Notes under the pieces: generated by a model
What the model was told of the DNA's origin: nothing
What the model saw: the letters and a program-made list of their open reading frames with translations, nothing else
The model's database searches: none
NCBI RefSeq assembly: GCF_035984655.1
Contig: NZ_JAXCHT010000017.1
Location: forward strand, 29,802-93,801
Direction of reading: 5' to 3'
DNA length: 64,000 bases
DNA from: Actimicrobium sp035984655
Lineage (GTDB): Bacteria; Pseudomonadota; Gammaproteobacteria; Burkholderiales; Burkholderiaceae_D
Made by a program: the position numbers and the translations under genes
Shown: positions 7,877 to 15,539 of the stretch, in pieces
Layout: every line of letters begins with the position of its first letter
Numbering within the stretch: the stretch's first letter is position 1

Positions 7877-8583
7877 CCATCAACCCACTGCCTTTTCGGG
7901 CCACCACGGCACAGGCGTGCGACTGGCTGGCGCAGCAATCCGGCACCGCATGGAACCTGGCGCGCCTGATCGAGTGCGGCGTGACGCCTTACGTCTGGCT
8001 CGACTACGACGCCGCGTATCCGGAGCTGTTCGGCGACGCCAACGGCGGCTATCCGGCGCCCATCTTCCTGGAAAGCGATACGGCGTGGCTCGCCGCCGGC
8101 GGCGATGAGGTGCGCATCACCATCACCAAGGACGTGCACAAGATCGTCACCCAACTCAAGCCGCCCGGCTTTCGGCGCGAACTGGCGGCATTGCGTTTCC
8201 TGAAGAAGGATCTGGAGCGGCTGGCGCGCCAGCTTGAACGCGACGCCAATCCGGCGCACGTGATCATCGCGCCGGCGCAGGAATCCGGCGCCGGCATCCA
8301 CCGTGATCAGGTGCTGGCGGCCTTCGCCGGGCTGGTCAGGATCGACCTGGCGCAGGCCCTCGCCGCTGGCGGCGGCATCTTCGGCGACGATGGCGCGCGC
8401 GTCAAGGCCAGTACCCGCAAAGGCAAGAACAACATCGTGTGGAACCCGGTCACGCTGGCGCTCGGATTGAATGACGTGCATCGGGTACCGCTGTCGCACC
8501 TGAAGCGCGCTTTTCAAACGCATGATTTCTTGCACGAGTGGGCTGGGGAATGGGATCAGAGCCTGGCGCTGCTGGGCAATTGA
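7873..8583 (+). CDS. Conserved-looking protein of unknown function coupled to MocR
   Basis: This 236-residue protein has no domain that I recognise. It has no signal peptide or membrane segment, so it should be cytoplasmic. A compact N-terminal part (residues of about 1-105) ends in a segment rich in charged residues and strands. A helical, basic and acidic middle (RRELAALRFLKKDLERLARQ, about residues 100-120) follows. The C-terminal part contains a Lys/Arg-rich KASTRKGKNNIVW patch. Its start overlaps the MocR stop by four bases (ATGA), so it is made together with the regulator. It could modulate MocR or act on the same substrate, but nothing in the sequence decides this. Confidence 0.7.
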   Translation: MTINPLPFRATTAQACDWLAQQSGTAWNLARLIECGVTPYVWLDYDAAYPELFGDANGGYPAPIFLESDTAWLAAGGDEVRITITKDVHKIVTQLKPPGFRRELAALRFLKKDLERLARQLERDANPAHVIIAPAQESGAGIHRDQVLAAFAGLVRIDLAQALAAGGGIFGDDGARVKASTRKGKNNIVWNPVTLALGLNDVHRVPLSHLKRAFQTHDFLHEWAGEWDQSLALLGN

Positions 8584-8985
8584 CGATATCGATTGGCCCG
8601 CCCCGCGGCGCCACCCGGGCAGCATAACGACACCACTTCACATGCCCTGCGCGCGTGGCGGGACGCATCGCAACGCGGATGGCGACCCACGGTCATTTCG
8701 GTCCGGTTCTGCGTTGATCACTGCCGTCGATGCATCCTTCCAACGACGCGTTTCAGTCGGCAACTATACTTTTTCCACAAAAATATTCAGGAAGTTGTGT
8801 TTCTTATTGGAATCATGTAGCTTGGTTGAGTCGCAAGAAGAGCGCACGGTGACGCGTCCGATGCCCATCCGGAGCAGCCATCGATACCTCGGAGCCTGAC
8901 GCAAGCGAGCGCCCGCGCGACATGGCCACGCAGCGACGAACCAGCCGATAACAAGCCACTTTCAGTACATCCACGGGACGGAATC
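8584..8985. other. 402-base intergenic region upstream of the chemoreceptor gene
   Basis: I see no gene here. An A/T-rich patch at about 8763-8820 is the likeliest promoter area. At 8944-8951 the octamer GCCGATAA equals the -10 element of flagellar sigma-28 promoters. However, no TAAA-type -35 box sits at the expected distance, so this remains only a candidate. Confidence 0.4.
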
Positions 8986-10584
8986 ATGAATGCTATTAAC
9001 GACGCATTGCGCACGAATCGCGAGCGGGCAAATCGATTGATGCTGTTTATTATCTGGGCACTGTTCATTGGGAGCCTGGCGTTATCCGGACTGCATGACA
9101 CGATGACCTGGGCGCTCCTGATCGGACTGCCGACCGCACTGATTCCTACCGTCCTGATCTTTACCGCCGGTGGCGAGCGATTCACCGGTTACGTTGTGGC
9201 AACGGCGCTCATGATCTTGACGGCGTTGCATATTCACCAGACCGCCGGCATGCCCGAGCTGCATTTCGGCATTTTTGTCCTGCTGGCAATGCTGTTGTGC
9301 TACCGGGACTGGTCGGTCATGGTTGTCGCGGCTGCAGTGATCGCGGTGCATCACCTCGGCTTCAATTATCTGCAAGAGCTTGGCTTCGGCGTGCTCTGCC
9401 TGACCAAGCCGAGCTTCGGCATTGTGTTGATCCACGCAGGGTATGTCGTCGCCGAAACCGCGGTGTTGTCGTACCTCGCCATCCTGCTCCATGCGGATCT
9501 AAGTCAGGCGGCAGAATTGAATGCCACCGCGGCTGCGCTTGCCGGCGACGAAAGCGGGACCGTCAATCTCACCAAGGCAAGCCGCAGCGCCACCAGTACC
9601 GCCGCCATCTCGCTCGAAGCAGCCATCGGTGTCCTGTCGAACGCCATGTCGAGCGTGCGGGGTGTGATCGCGACGGTTGCCACGGCGTCGAGCGAAATCG
9701 CGGCCGGCAACCTGGAACTCTCCAGCCGTACCGAGCAGCAGGCGGCGGCGCTGGAGGAAACCGCCTCGTCGATGGAAGAAATGACGGCGACGGTGAAACA
9801 GAATGCCGACAATGCACGACAGGCCAACCACCTGATCGTTTCTGCGTCTGGCGTTGCGGTCAAGGGCGGCGCGGTAGTCGCAAAAGTGGTCGAGACCATG
9901 GAATCGATCAATCAATCTTCCCGCAAGATTGTCGACATCATTGGCGTCATTGACGGCATTGCGTTCCAGACCAATATCCTGGCCTTGAATGCCGCGGTCG
10001 AAGCAGCGCGCGCCGGCGAGCAGGGCCGTGGCTTTGCCGTGGTGGCATCGGAGGTGCGCAACCTGGCGCAACGCTCGGCCGCCGCCGCCAAGGACATCAA
10101 GGCGCTGATCGGCGATTCCGTCGAAAAAGTCGACGCCGGCAGCAAGCTCGTCGGCGAGGCCGGCACCACCATGGCAGAGATCGTCGACAGCATCCAGCAT
10201 GTCACCACCATCATGGCCGAGATCACCTCGGCCTCGCAGGAACAGAGCGCGGGCATCGAACAGATCAACCAGGCAATCGGCCAGATGGACCAGGTGACCC
10301 AACAGAATGCGGCGCTGGTTGAGGAAGCCGCCGCCGCAGCAGCGGCAATGCAGGTCGATGCGTCGAACCTGACGCAGGTGTTGAGTGTATTCACGCTCGA
10401 TGACATGCCTGCGGCCAGTGGTGCGGCGTCGCCGGCAACCCGGTCCGTGGCCAGAATTGCGCCGCCGTCCCGTGCAGTGGCGGTAGCGACGACACGCAAA
10501 AAAGTGCCGCCCGCCGCCAGCACAGCACGCTTGACTGCGGCAGCGTCAGGCGCACAAGCGGGCGACGACTGGGAGCAGTTCTAG
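8986..10584 (+). CDS. Methyl-accepting chemotaxis protein with multi-span membrane N terminus
   Basis: This 532-residue chemoreceptor has an atypical sensor end. Residues of about 18-175 contain about six hydrophobic helices and no large periplasmic loop. Residues of about 210-470 form the long coiled-coil signalling domain with the invariant hairpin tip (GIAFQTNILALNAAVEAARAGEQGRGFAVV). The methylation-helix pattern (EQQAAALEETASSMEEMTATV) flanks the hairpin. After an Ala/Pro-rich linker it ends in DDWEQF, which resembles the C-terminal NWETF pentapeptide that tethers CheR and CheB. No classical HAMP domain is evident. It would act in the inner membrane, signalling to CheA/CheW; no che genes are nearby. 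The ligand is unknown; a membrane-embedded sensor could read energy state or hydrophobic compounds. Confidence 0.93.
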   Translation: MNAINDALRTNRERANRLMLFIIWALFIGSLALSGLHDTMTWALLIGLPTALIPTVLIFTAGGERFTGYVVATALMILTALHIHQTAGMPELHFGIFVLLAMLLCYRDWSVMVVAAAVIAVHHLGFNYLQELGFGVLCLTKPSFGIVLIHAGYVVAETAVLSYLAILLHADLSQAAELNATAAALAGDESGTVNLTKASRSATSTAAISLEAAIGVLSNAMSSVRGVIATVATASSEIAAGNLELSSRTEQQAAALEETASSMEEMTATVKQNADNARQANHLIVSASGVAVKGGAVVAKVVETMESINQSSRKIVDIIGVIDGIAFQTNILALNAAVEAARAGEQGRGFAVVASEVRNLAQRSAAAAKDIKALIGDSVEKVDAGSKLVGEAGTTMAEIVDSIQHVTTIMAEITSASQEQSAGIEQINQAIGQMDQVTQQNAALVEEAAAAAAAMQVDASNLTQVLSVFTLDDMPAASGAASPATRSVARIAPPSRAVAVATTRKKVPPAASTARLTAAASGAQAGDDWEQF

Positions 10585-11161
10585 CGCGTCACGGCCAACA
10601 ATGCATCAAGCGCAACGCGATGCGGCACCGGCAGGTTGGTGTTCCCGCGCCTGGAAAACGCGGGTTGTAAAAAATCGAGAACATGCAGCGGCCGAGGCCG
10701 CTCAAGCTGCGCCGAAGTGGCGCCTTGTGCCAGCGCGCGGAGGCACATGGCATCTGCTCTGTCGGTCGGCCCGAAGTGCAGGAGTCGCAGCGATTGTCGG
10801 CTGCGCCCCGCTGGGCGTGCGCAGCACGATACTCGAGCCATGAACGCACCATGAATGTTTGCAGCCGGACTGCAACGTTTTTGCGTAAATTCCCCTGATA
10901 CGGCCACGCGCCCCGTCTGGCGGTGCTTTCCACTGCGCCACGCTGGCGCGGCATGGCGATGAATTTCTTGTTATTCAAACAATTGGTGAACCATCTACTT
11001 GGGGTCAGGTCGGTTAACGGGTACCTGCTTACCCGTTTTCCCCTGCAGGGGCGCTCACTCAAGCCCGATGTTCCCGGTTTGCCTTGTTCCAATCCCGCCG
11101 TGCCGCCCGATTGCCGAACAATTCAGTCCCTCTCTGCGACCCCACCCACCGAGGAGCCCAC
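10585..11161. other. 577-base intergenic region between chemoreceptor and glycosyltransferase genes
   Basis: I find no convincing gene. Short open frames on both strands lack recognisable protein features. A hairpin lies at 11016-11037 (arms AACGGGTA and TACCCGTT, then TT), a weak terminator or leader hairpin. It is followed directly by the perfect palindrome CCCCTGCAGGGG at 11040-11051. The stretch at 10960-11000 is A/T-rich and could hold the promoter of the glycosyltransferase gene. Confidence 0.4.
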
Positions 11162-12091
11162 TTGAAAATTGCCTATTTGATTGCTGCCCATGAAAACCCG
11201 ACCCATCTCGGCCGCCTTATCGCCGCGTTGTCCTCCGGTTCTGCCAGTTTTTTCATCCATATCGACAAGAAATCCGATACCCAGGCCTTTGCCTCGCTGA
11301 AAACGGAGCGCGTCCACTTCATCGAAGACCGGGTCTCGGTATTCTGGGGTGACTATTCCCAGGTCGAGGCGTCACTTGGGCTGCTGACGGCAGCGATGGG
11401 CGACGCCGAGCAATTCGACCGTTTCGTGTTGTTGAGTGGTGTGGACTATCCGCTGCGGTCGCGCGCGTACATCGAGCGATTCTTCAGCAACGCACCGGCT
11501 GCAGAGTTCATCAATCTGATCGCCATGCCGGCGGATGCGGCGGGCAAGCCGCTGTCGCGGCTGTACACGTACCGGCTGCGTTCCAGCGCGTCGCCAATTC
11601 TCCGGGCTTGCCGCAAGGCGCTGATGATGACCGGCATTGCGCCATGGCGGCGCGACTATGTGCCGGCGTTTCGGCGACACTTGCCGTACGCAGGCTCAAG
11701 CTGGTGGGCGCTGTCGCGCGCTGCCAGCGCGCACATTCTTCGCTTCGCCGCGCGTGAAACAACGCTGGTTAACTTTTTCAAGAACACCGTTTGCCCGGAC
11801 GAGTCGTTTTTCCAGACCATCCTCGGCAACTCGCGCTTCATGCCAAGGATCACGCGTAACCTGACGTATGCCGACTGGAGCAGCGGCGAGGCCAGTCCGA
11901 GTGATATTGCCGAGCACCATCTGGCAATGTTTCAGACGACGGCATGGCGCAAGAACGACAGCCAGCACGGCAAGGGTGAAATACTGTTTGCCCGCAAGTT
12001 CAATGATCAATCCGGCGCGCTGATCGACAAGCTCGATCGCCAGATTGCCGCGAATGAACAAACCCATCCGCTGGCGGCAGGCATCAGCTGA
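11162..12091 (+). CDS. Core-2/I-branching (GT14-like) beta-glycosyltransferase
   Basis: I place the start at TTG 11162 because GAGGAG lies five bases upstream and the protein then begins KIAYLIAAHENP, as in family members. This gives 309 residues. Features of the core-2/I-branching enzyme fold are FIHIDKKSD near residue 35-45, LLSGVDYPLRS, GSSWWALSR and CPDESFFQTIL. Bacterial members transfer a sugar, often GlcNAc or xylose, to surface polysaccharide or protein. It has no membrane segment or signal, so it acts in the cytoplasm. It is not inside a polysaccharide cluster here; its neighbours are a chemoreceptor and a small DUF3563 protein. The acceptor is unknown. Confidence 0.85.
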   Translation: MKIAYLIAAHENPTHLGRLIAALSSGSASFFIHIDKKSDTQAFASLKTERVHFIEDRVSVFWGDYSQVEASLGLLTAAMGDAEQFDRFVLLSGVDYPLRSRAYIERFFSNAPAAEFINLIAMPADAAGKPLSRLYTYRLRSSASPILRACRKALMMTGIAPWRRDYVPAFRRHLPYAGSSWWALSRAASAHILRFAARETTLVNFFKNTVCPDESFFQTILGNSRFMPRITRNLTYADWSSGEASPSDIAEHHLAMFQTTAWRKNDSQHGKGEILFARKFNDQSGALIDKLDRQIAANEQTHPLAAGIS

Positions 12092-12132
12092 TGCAGCGCA
12101 ACAATCCGATGTCCGACGTTTCGCAGCGCAGG

Positions 12133-12411
12133 TTAGTGCATGCCGGTCATCATGTTCAGACGCGGCGTGCCTTCCTGCCGATCGAGGTCGCGCATGCGGC
12201 TTTCGAGGTCGGCCATGGTGGTCGACTGCGACAGATAGGCTTCCTGTTGGGCCCGTTCGGCCGCTTCCAGACTGCCCACCAGGGCGTTGAAGGCGTGGTT
12301 CACACCCGTGATGCACTTGTCGATGAACGACACGGCCAGCACCGGTTGTGCGACGGACATCGCCGAGGCCGAAGCGGATTTATGGGAAGCAAAGGGAATT
12401 AATGAAAGCAT
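12133..12411 (-). CDS. Small DUF3563-like protein
   Basis: A 92-residue protein. I chose ATG 12411 because AGGAG sits six bases upstream. The C-terminal half carries the pattern QQEAYLSQSTTMADLESRMRDLDR, matching the short DUF3563 family of Burkholderiales (a tyrosine-leucine then a DLExRxRxLDR helix). The N-terminal half is Ser/Ala-rich and weakly hydrophobic. Function is unknown for the family. It stands alone on the minus strand, converging on the glycosyltransferase gene. Confidence 0.7.
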   Translation of the reverse strand: MLSLIPFASHKSASASAMSVAQPVLAVSFIDKCITGVNHAFNALVGSLEAAERAQQEAYLSQSTTMADLESRMRDLDRQEGTPRLNMMTGMH

Positions 12412-12745
12412 GTGAATCTCCTGAAAGGCGCGCAGTGTGCTGCATCGCAACATCGCCATGATAGGCAAAGAATTGCCCCAGAGCTACTTTCAATTCATGA
12501 TAGGAGTTATGCGCGCGATGAATACCGCGCCGGCCCGGAGCGCTGCCCGGCAGCCGATGGATCGACGTGGAGTCCGGCAGTGCATGCCTTCGGTGATAAC
12601 GGTTTGACAATGGATACGGTGTTGCTTTCGGCGGCCATTGAAGGCGCCTGGATGGCAGCAGAAAATGCCCGGCTGAGCGCATTGGAATGCATCAGCCGGG
12701 CATTTTCAGGTCCGGGCACGAGCGGGTAGCCGTGCCGGCAGTGGA
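12412..12745. other. 334-base gap between the DUF3563-like gene and the YHS gene
   Basis: The right part holds the strong palindromic hairpin at 12661-12707, annotated separately. The left part (12412-12660) should hold the promoter of the DUF3563-like gene. No further gene is supported. Confidence 0.5.
12661..12707. terminator. Long perfect hairpin, likely bidirectional terminator
   Basis: Two perfectly complementary 16-base arms (GAAAATGCCCGGCTGA at 12661-12676 and its complement at 12692-12707) flank a 15-base loop. The loop itself contains a small inverted repeat. Reading leftward the stem ends in TTTTC after a GC-rich core, as expected for a terminator of the YHS gene that ends at 12746. 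The symmetry also allows termination from the other side. Confidence 0.7.
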
Positions 12746-13207
12746 TTACAGCTCGGACGCCCTCTTGTTGGCGATCGACTTCCAGTTGGTGTTCGCATCG
12801 GCAATACGGCCCGGGACATTCTTGAGCCAGATGGCGCGCACTTTGGAATCCAGATTCAAATACAGCTTGCCGTCGACAATATCGAATTGCTCCGGATCGG
12901 CGACAAATTTCTTGCTGACCGACACGCCGTAGGCGCAATAGCCGCCGTAGTGCGGCAGGAATTTCGCCGGGCTGGCCTGAAATGCCTTTTTGTTGTCGTC
13001 GGTTGCAAACACGTAGGTCACGCCGTCGACTTCCGCGACATGATTGCCATTGCCGCGTTGCGGTTTTTCCTGGGTGAAGTACGTCGTCAGGTCATAGCCG
13101 CCAGCGCCGATGATGTTGTCGGTCGCAGGGTTGGCAAAGACCGGTGTTGCTGCGGCAAAGGTCAGGAAGGCAGTGATGGCGAACAGTGTTTTCTTGATGA
13201 TGGTCAT
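12746..13207 (-). CDS. Secreted YHS-domain protein (Cys form of the YHS 'selenoprotein' family)
   Basis: A 153-residue protein with a signal peptide (MTIIKKTLFAITAFLTFA, cleavage likely after VFA at about residue 25). A YHS-like domain follows: GGYDLTTYFTQEKPQRG, the aromatic VTYVFATDDNKKAFQASP stretch and YGGYCAYGVS. In part of this family the Cys of YGGYC is selenocysteine; here it is an ordinary TGC cysteine. The function is uncertain; metal binding or redox chemistry in the periplasm is proposed for YHS domains. It lies 34 bases after the AhpD-like gene on the same strand, so the two probably form an operon with a shared oxidative-stress theme. Confidence 0.82.
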   Translation of the reverse strand: MTIIKKTLFAITAFLTFAAATPVFANPATDNIIGAGGYDLTTYFTQEKPQRGNGNHVAEVDGVTYVFATDDNKKAFQASPAKFLPHYGGYCAYGVSVSKKFVADPEQFDIVDGKLYLNLDSKVRAIWLKNVPGRIADANTNWKSIANKRASEL

Positions 13208-13241
13208 GACAGGTCTCCGAAATGGGAAAAGGGCAAGTGGA

Positions 13242-13787
13242 TCAGGCAGCCAGTGCCAGATCGACGACAGGAAAGTCGATCACGGTGCGCGCGACATTGT
13301 TGGTGTAATTGGTCAAGGTCGTCGCGACGACGTTGGCGATGATTTCCAGCAGATCCGATTCCGACAGGCCGGCAGCCTTGAACTGGTCCAGACTGGCAGC
13401 ATCGACGTGACCGCGTTGTGCCACCAGCGCGGCGGCGAATGCGGCAATGGCGTTGCCGCGGGCATCGCTACCTTTGCCGGAACGGGCGCCGGTAATTTGC
13501 TCAGGATTGAGGCCGGCATTTTTTCCCAACAGCGTGTGTGCGCTCACGCAGTAGTGGCAGCCGTTGCCTTGCGAGGTGGCCAGCGCAATGATTTCGCGCT
13601 CGCCGGCTGACAGTTTGCCTTTGGCAATGGTGTCGTTCTGCGACAGCAGACTGTTCAGGGCAACTGGCGATTTGGCCAGCGTCGCAAACAGGTTCGGGAT
13701 CATGCCGATTTTTGCCTTGACGGCGTTGAGGGTCGCGGCAGTGGCGGCATCGGCTTCGGTCAGGCTAAGCGGGGCAATATAGGTCAT
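13242..13787 (-). CDS. AhpD-like carboxymuconolactone decarboxylase family peroxidase
   Basis: A 181-residue protein of the carboxymuconolactone decarboxylase/AhpD fold. The redox motif CHYCVSAH (CxxC plus downstream His) lies in the helix after REIIALATSQGNG, as in alkylhydroperoxidases. I use the ATG at 13787, where the conserved MTYIAPLSLTEA start is found; an AAGGAAAC site lies just upstream. It probably reduces peroxides with electrons from a thiol partner. It is first in an operon with the YHS protein. Upstream lie two copies of the element GAATCGTYCAA, which also occurs at the start of the araC-type gene at 14655, so that regulator likely controls it. Confidence 0.85.
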   Translation of the reverse strand: MTYIAPLSLTEADAATAATLNAVKAKIGMIPNLFATLAKSPVALNSLLSQNDTIAKGKLSAGEREIIALATSQGNGCHYCVSAHTLLGKNAGLNPEQITGARSGKGSDARGNAIAAFAAALVAQRGHVDAASLDQFKAAGLSESDLLEIIANVVATTLTNYTNNVARTVIDFPVVDLALAA

Positions 13788-13805
13788 GGCAGTTTCCTTG
13801 TGGGT

Positions 13806-13903
13806 GAATCGTTCAAGTTGAGCGACAGGAGTGAGAATAAGGGATTGATCCGCATCTTTGTTAAGCAAAAATCCTGATTTACATGCGAATCGTCCAAATC
13901 ACT
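13806..13903. promoter_or_regulatory. Promoter region of the AhpD-like/YHS operon with AraC-type site repeats
   Basis: GAATCGTTCAA is found at 13806-13816 and GAATCGTCCAA at 13887-13897, the latter inside a 27-base element (13877-13903) that reappears with two mismatches at 14649-14675. An inverted pair GATCCGCAT (13847-13855) and ATGCGAATC (13883-13891) brackets the space. On the minus strand TTGCTT at 13863-13868 could be the -35 box, placing the large element just upstream, as for an activator. The binding role is inferred. Confidence 0.5.
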
Positions 13904-13951
13904 GCCAATCGTCATCCCAACCTACCCGCCCCCGCAGTAGCGATGCACATG

Positions 13952-14551
13952 TCAGTCGCGCTGCAGAATTTGTTGCACACGTTCCTTCAACGTTGGCAGG
14001 ACATCGTCGGCAAACCAGTCGTTTTTCTTGAGCCAGATATTGTTGCGCGGACTGGGATGCGGCAGCGGCAGCATCGCCGGCCAGTGCGTGCGCCACGCCT
14101 GCACGTTCGCCGTCAGCGTGGTCTGGTTCAGTTCCCCCAAGTGCCAGACCTGTGCGTATTGCCCGATCAGCAGGATCAATTCGATCTTTGGCATCTGCGC
14201 CAGCACCTGCTCGCGCCACGCCGGTGCGCACTCGGTGCGCGGTGCAAGATCGCCGGACTTGCCAGTCCCGGGGTAGCAAAATCCCATCGGTAAAATGGCA
14301 ATACGGGTGGCATCGTAAAAGGTCTCGCGGTCGATTCCCATCCACTCGCGCAGACGTTCGCCGCTGGCATCGTCGAAGGGAATGCCGCTTTGATGCACCT
14401 TGCTGCCGGGCGCCTGGCCGGCCATCAGAATCCGGGCCGCGGGATGGACTTGCAACACTGGCCGCACGCCATGCGGCAGATGGGCTGCACAGAGCGTGCA
14501 GGCACGCACTTTTTCCAGCAACGCGTCGACGCTCAAATCGCCTGTATTCAT
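13952..14551 (-). CDS. Uracil-DNA glycosylase superfamily protein
   Basis: The 199-residue protein has the two UDG motifs: GQAPGSK (about residues 46-52) for the water-activating loop and HPSPRNN near the C-terminal end for the DNA minor-groove loop. A CTLC pair lies near the N terminus. It matches the family 4/5-like uracil-DNA glycosylase group, which excises uracil from DNA, although several members lack proven activity. I chose ATG 14551, which has GGGAGA upstream. It lies between the araC-type gene and the AhpD-like/YHS operon that this regulator seems to control, so it may be an insertion into that pair. Confidence 0.8.
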   Translation of the reverse strand: MNTGDLSVDALLEKVRACTLCAAHLPHGVRPVLQVHPAARILMAGQAPGSKVHQSGIPFDDASGERLREWMGIDRETFYDATRIAILPMGFCYPGTGKSGDLAPRTECAPAWREQVLAQMPKIELILLIGQYAQVWHLGELNQTTLTANVQAWRTHWPAMLPLPHPSPRNNIWLKKNDWFADDVLPTLKERVQQILQRD

Positions 14552-14642
14552 TTTTTCTCCCGACATCCATCAAGCTCGCTTGCGTCACGCAGCGCGGCGC
14601 AAGCCCACGTGCGGTATGGTGGCATCATTTTGATCATGAATA

Positions 14643-14675
14643 ATCTAAATTTAGATGCGAATCGTCCAAATGACT
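14643..14675. promoter_or_regulatory. Palindrome and repeated element at the araC-type gene start
   Basis: A perfect 14-base palindrome, ATCTAAATTTAGAT, spans 14643-14656. It runs into the 27-base element at 14649-14675, which contains GAATCGTCCAA at 14659-14669. The same element lies upstream of the AhpD-like gene (13877-13903). Its position over the start of the regulator gene fits autoregulation. Confidence 0.5.
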
Positions 14676-15539
14676 CCTGATCCCCTTGCCCCGCTTCTCA
14701 CCCATTTCAAAGCCCATGCACGGCTTTTTTTCTCGGGAAATCTATGCGACGACGTCACGTTCAGCGATGACCAGGGCACCGGCTTCCTGCATCTGCTGCG
14801 TGCCGGCAGCGTCAGCTTGCAGGATGCGACGGGCTATGCGACCACGCTGACCGAGCCCACCCTGCTTTTTTATTCACGCCCGCTGCAGCACCGGTTTCTT
14901 CCCGCCGCAAACGACGGCGCCGATCTGGTGTGCGCCTCCATGCGTTTTGACCATGCGGCTTTCAATCCTATTTCGCTCGCATTGCCGGCCCGGTTTCAAT
15001 GTCCGCTCAGTAGTTTGCAGGGCGCCGATGCGTTACTTGGCATTCTGTTCGGCGAGGCCTTCGCCGAAAAACCAGGCCGCCAGGATGTGCTCGACCGCCT
15101 GTTTGAAGTCTTGCTGATTGATGTACTGCGGGTCGCCCTGGCGCAGCAGGATGCCGAGCCAGGCATGTTTCGCAGCCTCGTTCATCCACAATTAAGCAAG
15201 GCGCTCACGGCAATGCATGCGGAGCCAGCGCGGGAATGGTCGCTGGATGCATTGGCAGAACTGGCTGGCATGTCGCGCAGCAGTTTTGCCGGCACGTTCA
15301 AAAGTGCGGTGGGCTATTCCCCGGGCAATTACCTCACACGCTGGCGCATGACGCTGGCGCAGGCACTGATCCGCGACGGCGTTTCGCTGAAACTGGTTGC
15401 CGAGCGGGTCGGGTATTCCAGTCAGGCCGGTTTTCTGCGGGCCTTCAAGATTGTTGTCGGTGCGTCGCCAACCGCATGGCGCATGCGCGATGTTGAAACG
15501 ATTGATGGCGTTGCCAAAAGCGACTCTCGCAACGCCTGA
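14655..15539 (+). CDS. AraC-family transcription regulator (cupin_6 sensor type)
   Basis: The 294-residue protein has an N-terminal cupin-like domain (FFSGNLCDDVTF, then a short beta-rich region to about residue 150). A C-terminal pair of helix-turn-helix motifs follows at about residues 185-285 (WSLDALAELAGMSRSSFAGTFKSAVG, and LKLVAERVGYSSQAGFLRAFK). This matches AraC regulators with the cupin_6 sensor. The start is uncertain: ATG 14655 gives MRIVQMTPDP, but ATG 14670 gives MTPDPLAPLL, closer to family N termini; neither has a good ribosome site. If 14670 is right, most of the 27-base repeated element is an untranslated operator. The likely target is the AhpD-like/YHS operon. Confidence 0.88.
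   Translation: MRIVQMTPDPLAPLLTHFKAHARLFFSGNLCDDVTFSDDQGTGFLHLLRAGSVSLQDATGYATTLTEPTLLFYSRPLQHRFLPAANDGADLVCASMRFDHAAFNPISLALPARFQCPLSSLQGADALLGILFGEAFAEKPGRQDVLDRLFEVLLIDVLRVALAQQDAEPGMFRSLVHPQLSKALTAMHAEPAREWSLDALAELAGMSRSSFAGTFKSAVGYSPGNYLTRWRMTLAQALIRDGVSLKLVAERVGYSSQAGFLRAFKIVVGASPTAWRMRDVETIDGVAKSDSRNA

Noticed and set aside
1945..8583. Reading the amino acid cluster as an ectoine/hydroxyectoine degradation locus.
   Set aside because: EutB/EutC-like folds and a MocR regulator are present, but DoeA/DoeB-type hydrolase and deacetylase genes are absent, and the dehydratase and aminotransferase fit general amino acid metabolism better.
8944..8951. GCCGATAA as a sigma-28 (FliA) promoter for the chemoreceptor gene.
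   Set aside because: The -10 octamer is exact, but no TAAA-like -35 element lies about 15 bases upstream, so a full promoter is not supported.
10581..11092. Minus-strand open frames in the chemoreceptor-glycosyltransferase gap as genes.
   Set aside because: They lack ribosome sites and show Arg/Cys/Pro-rich, non-protein-like composition; no family features were recognised.
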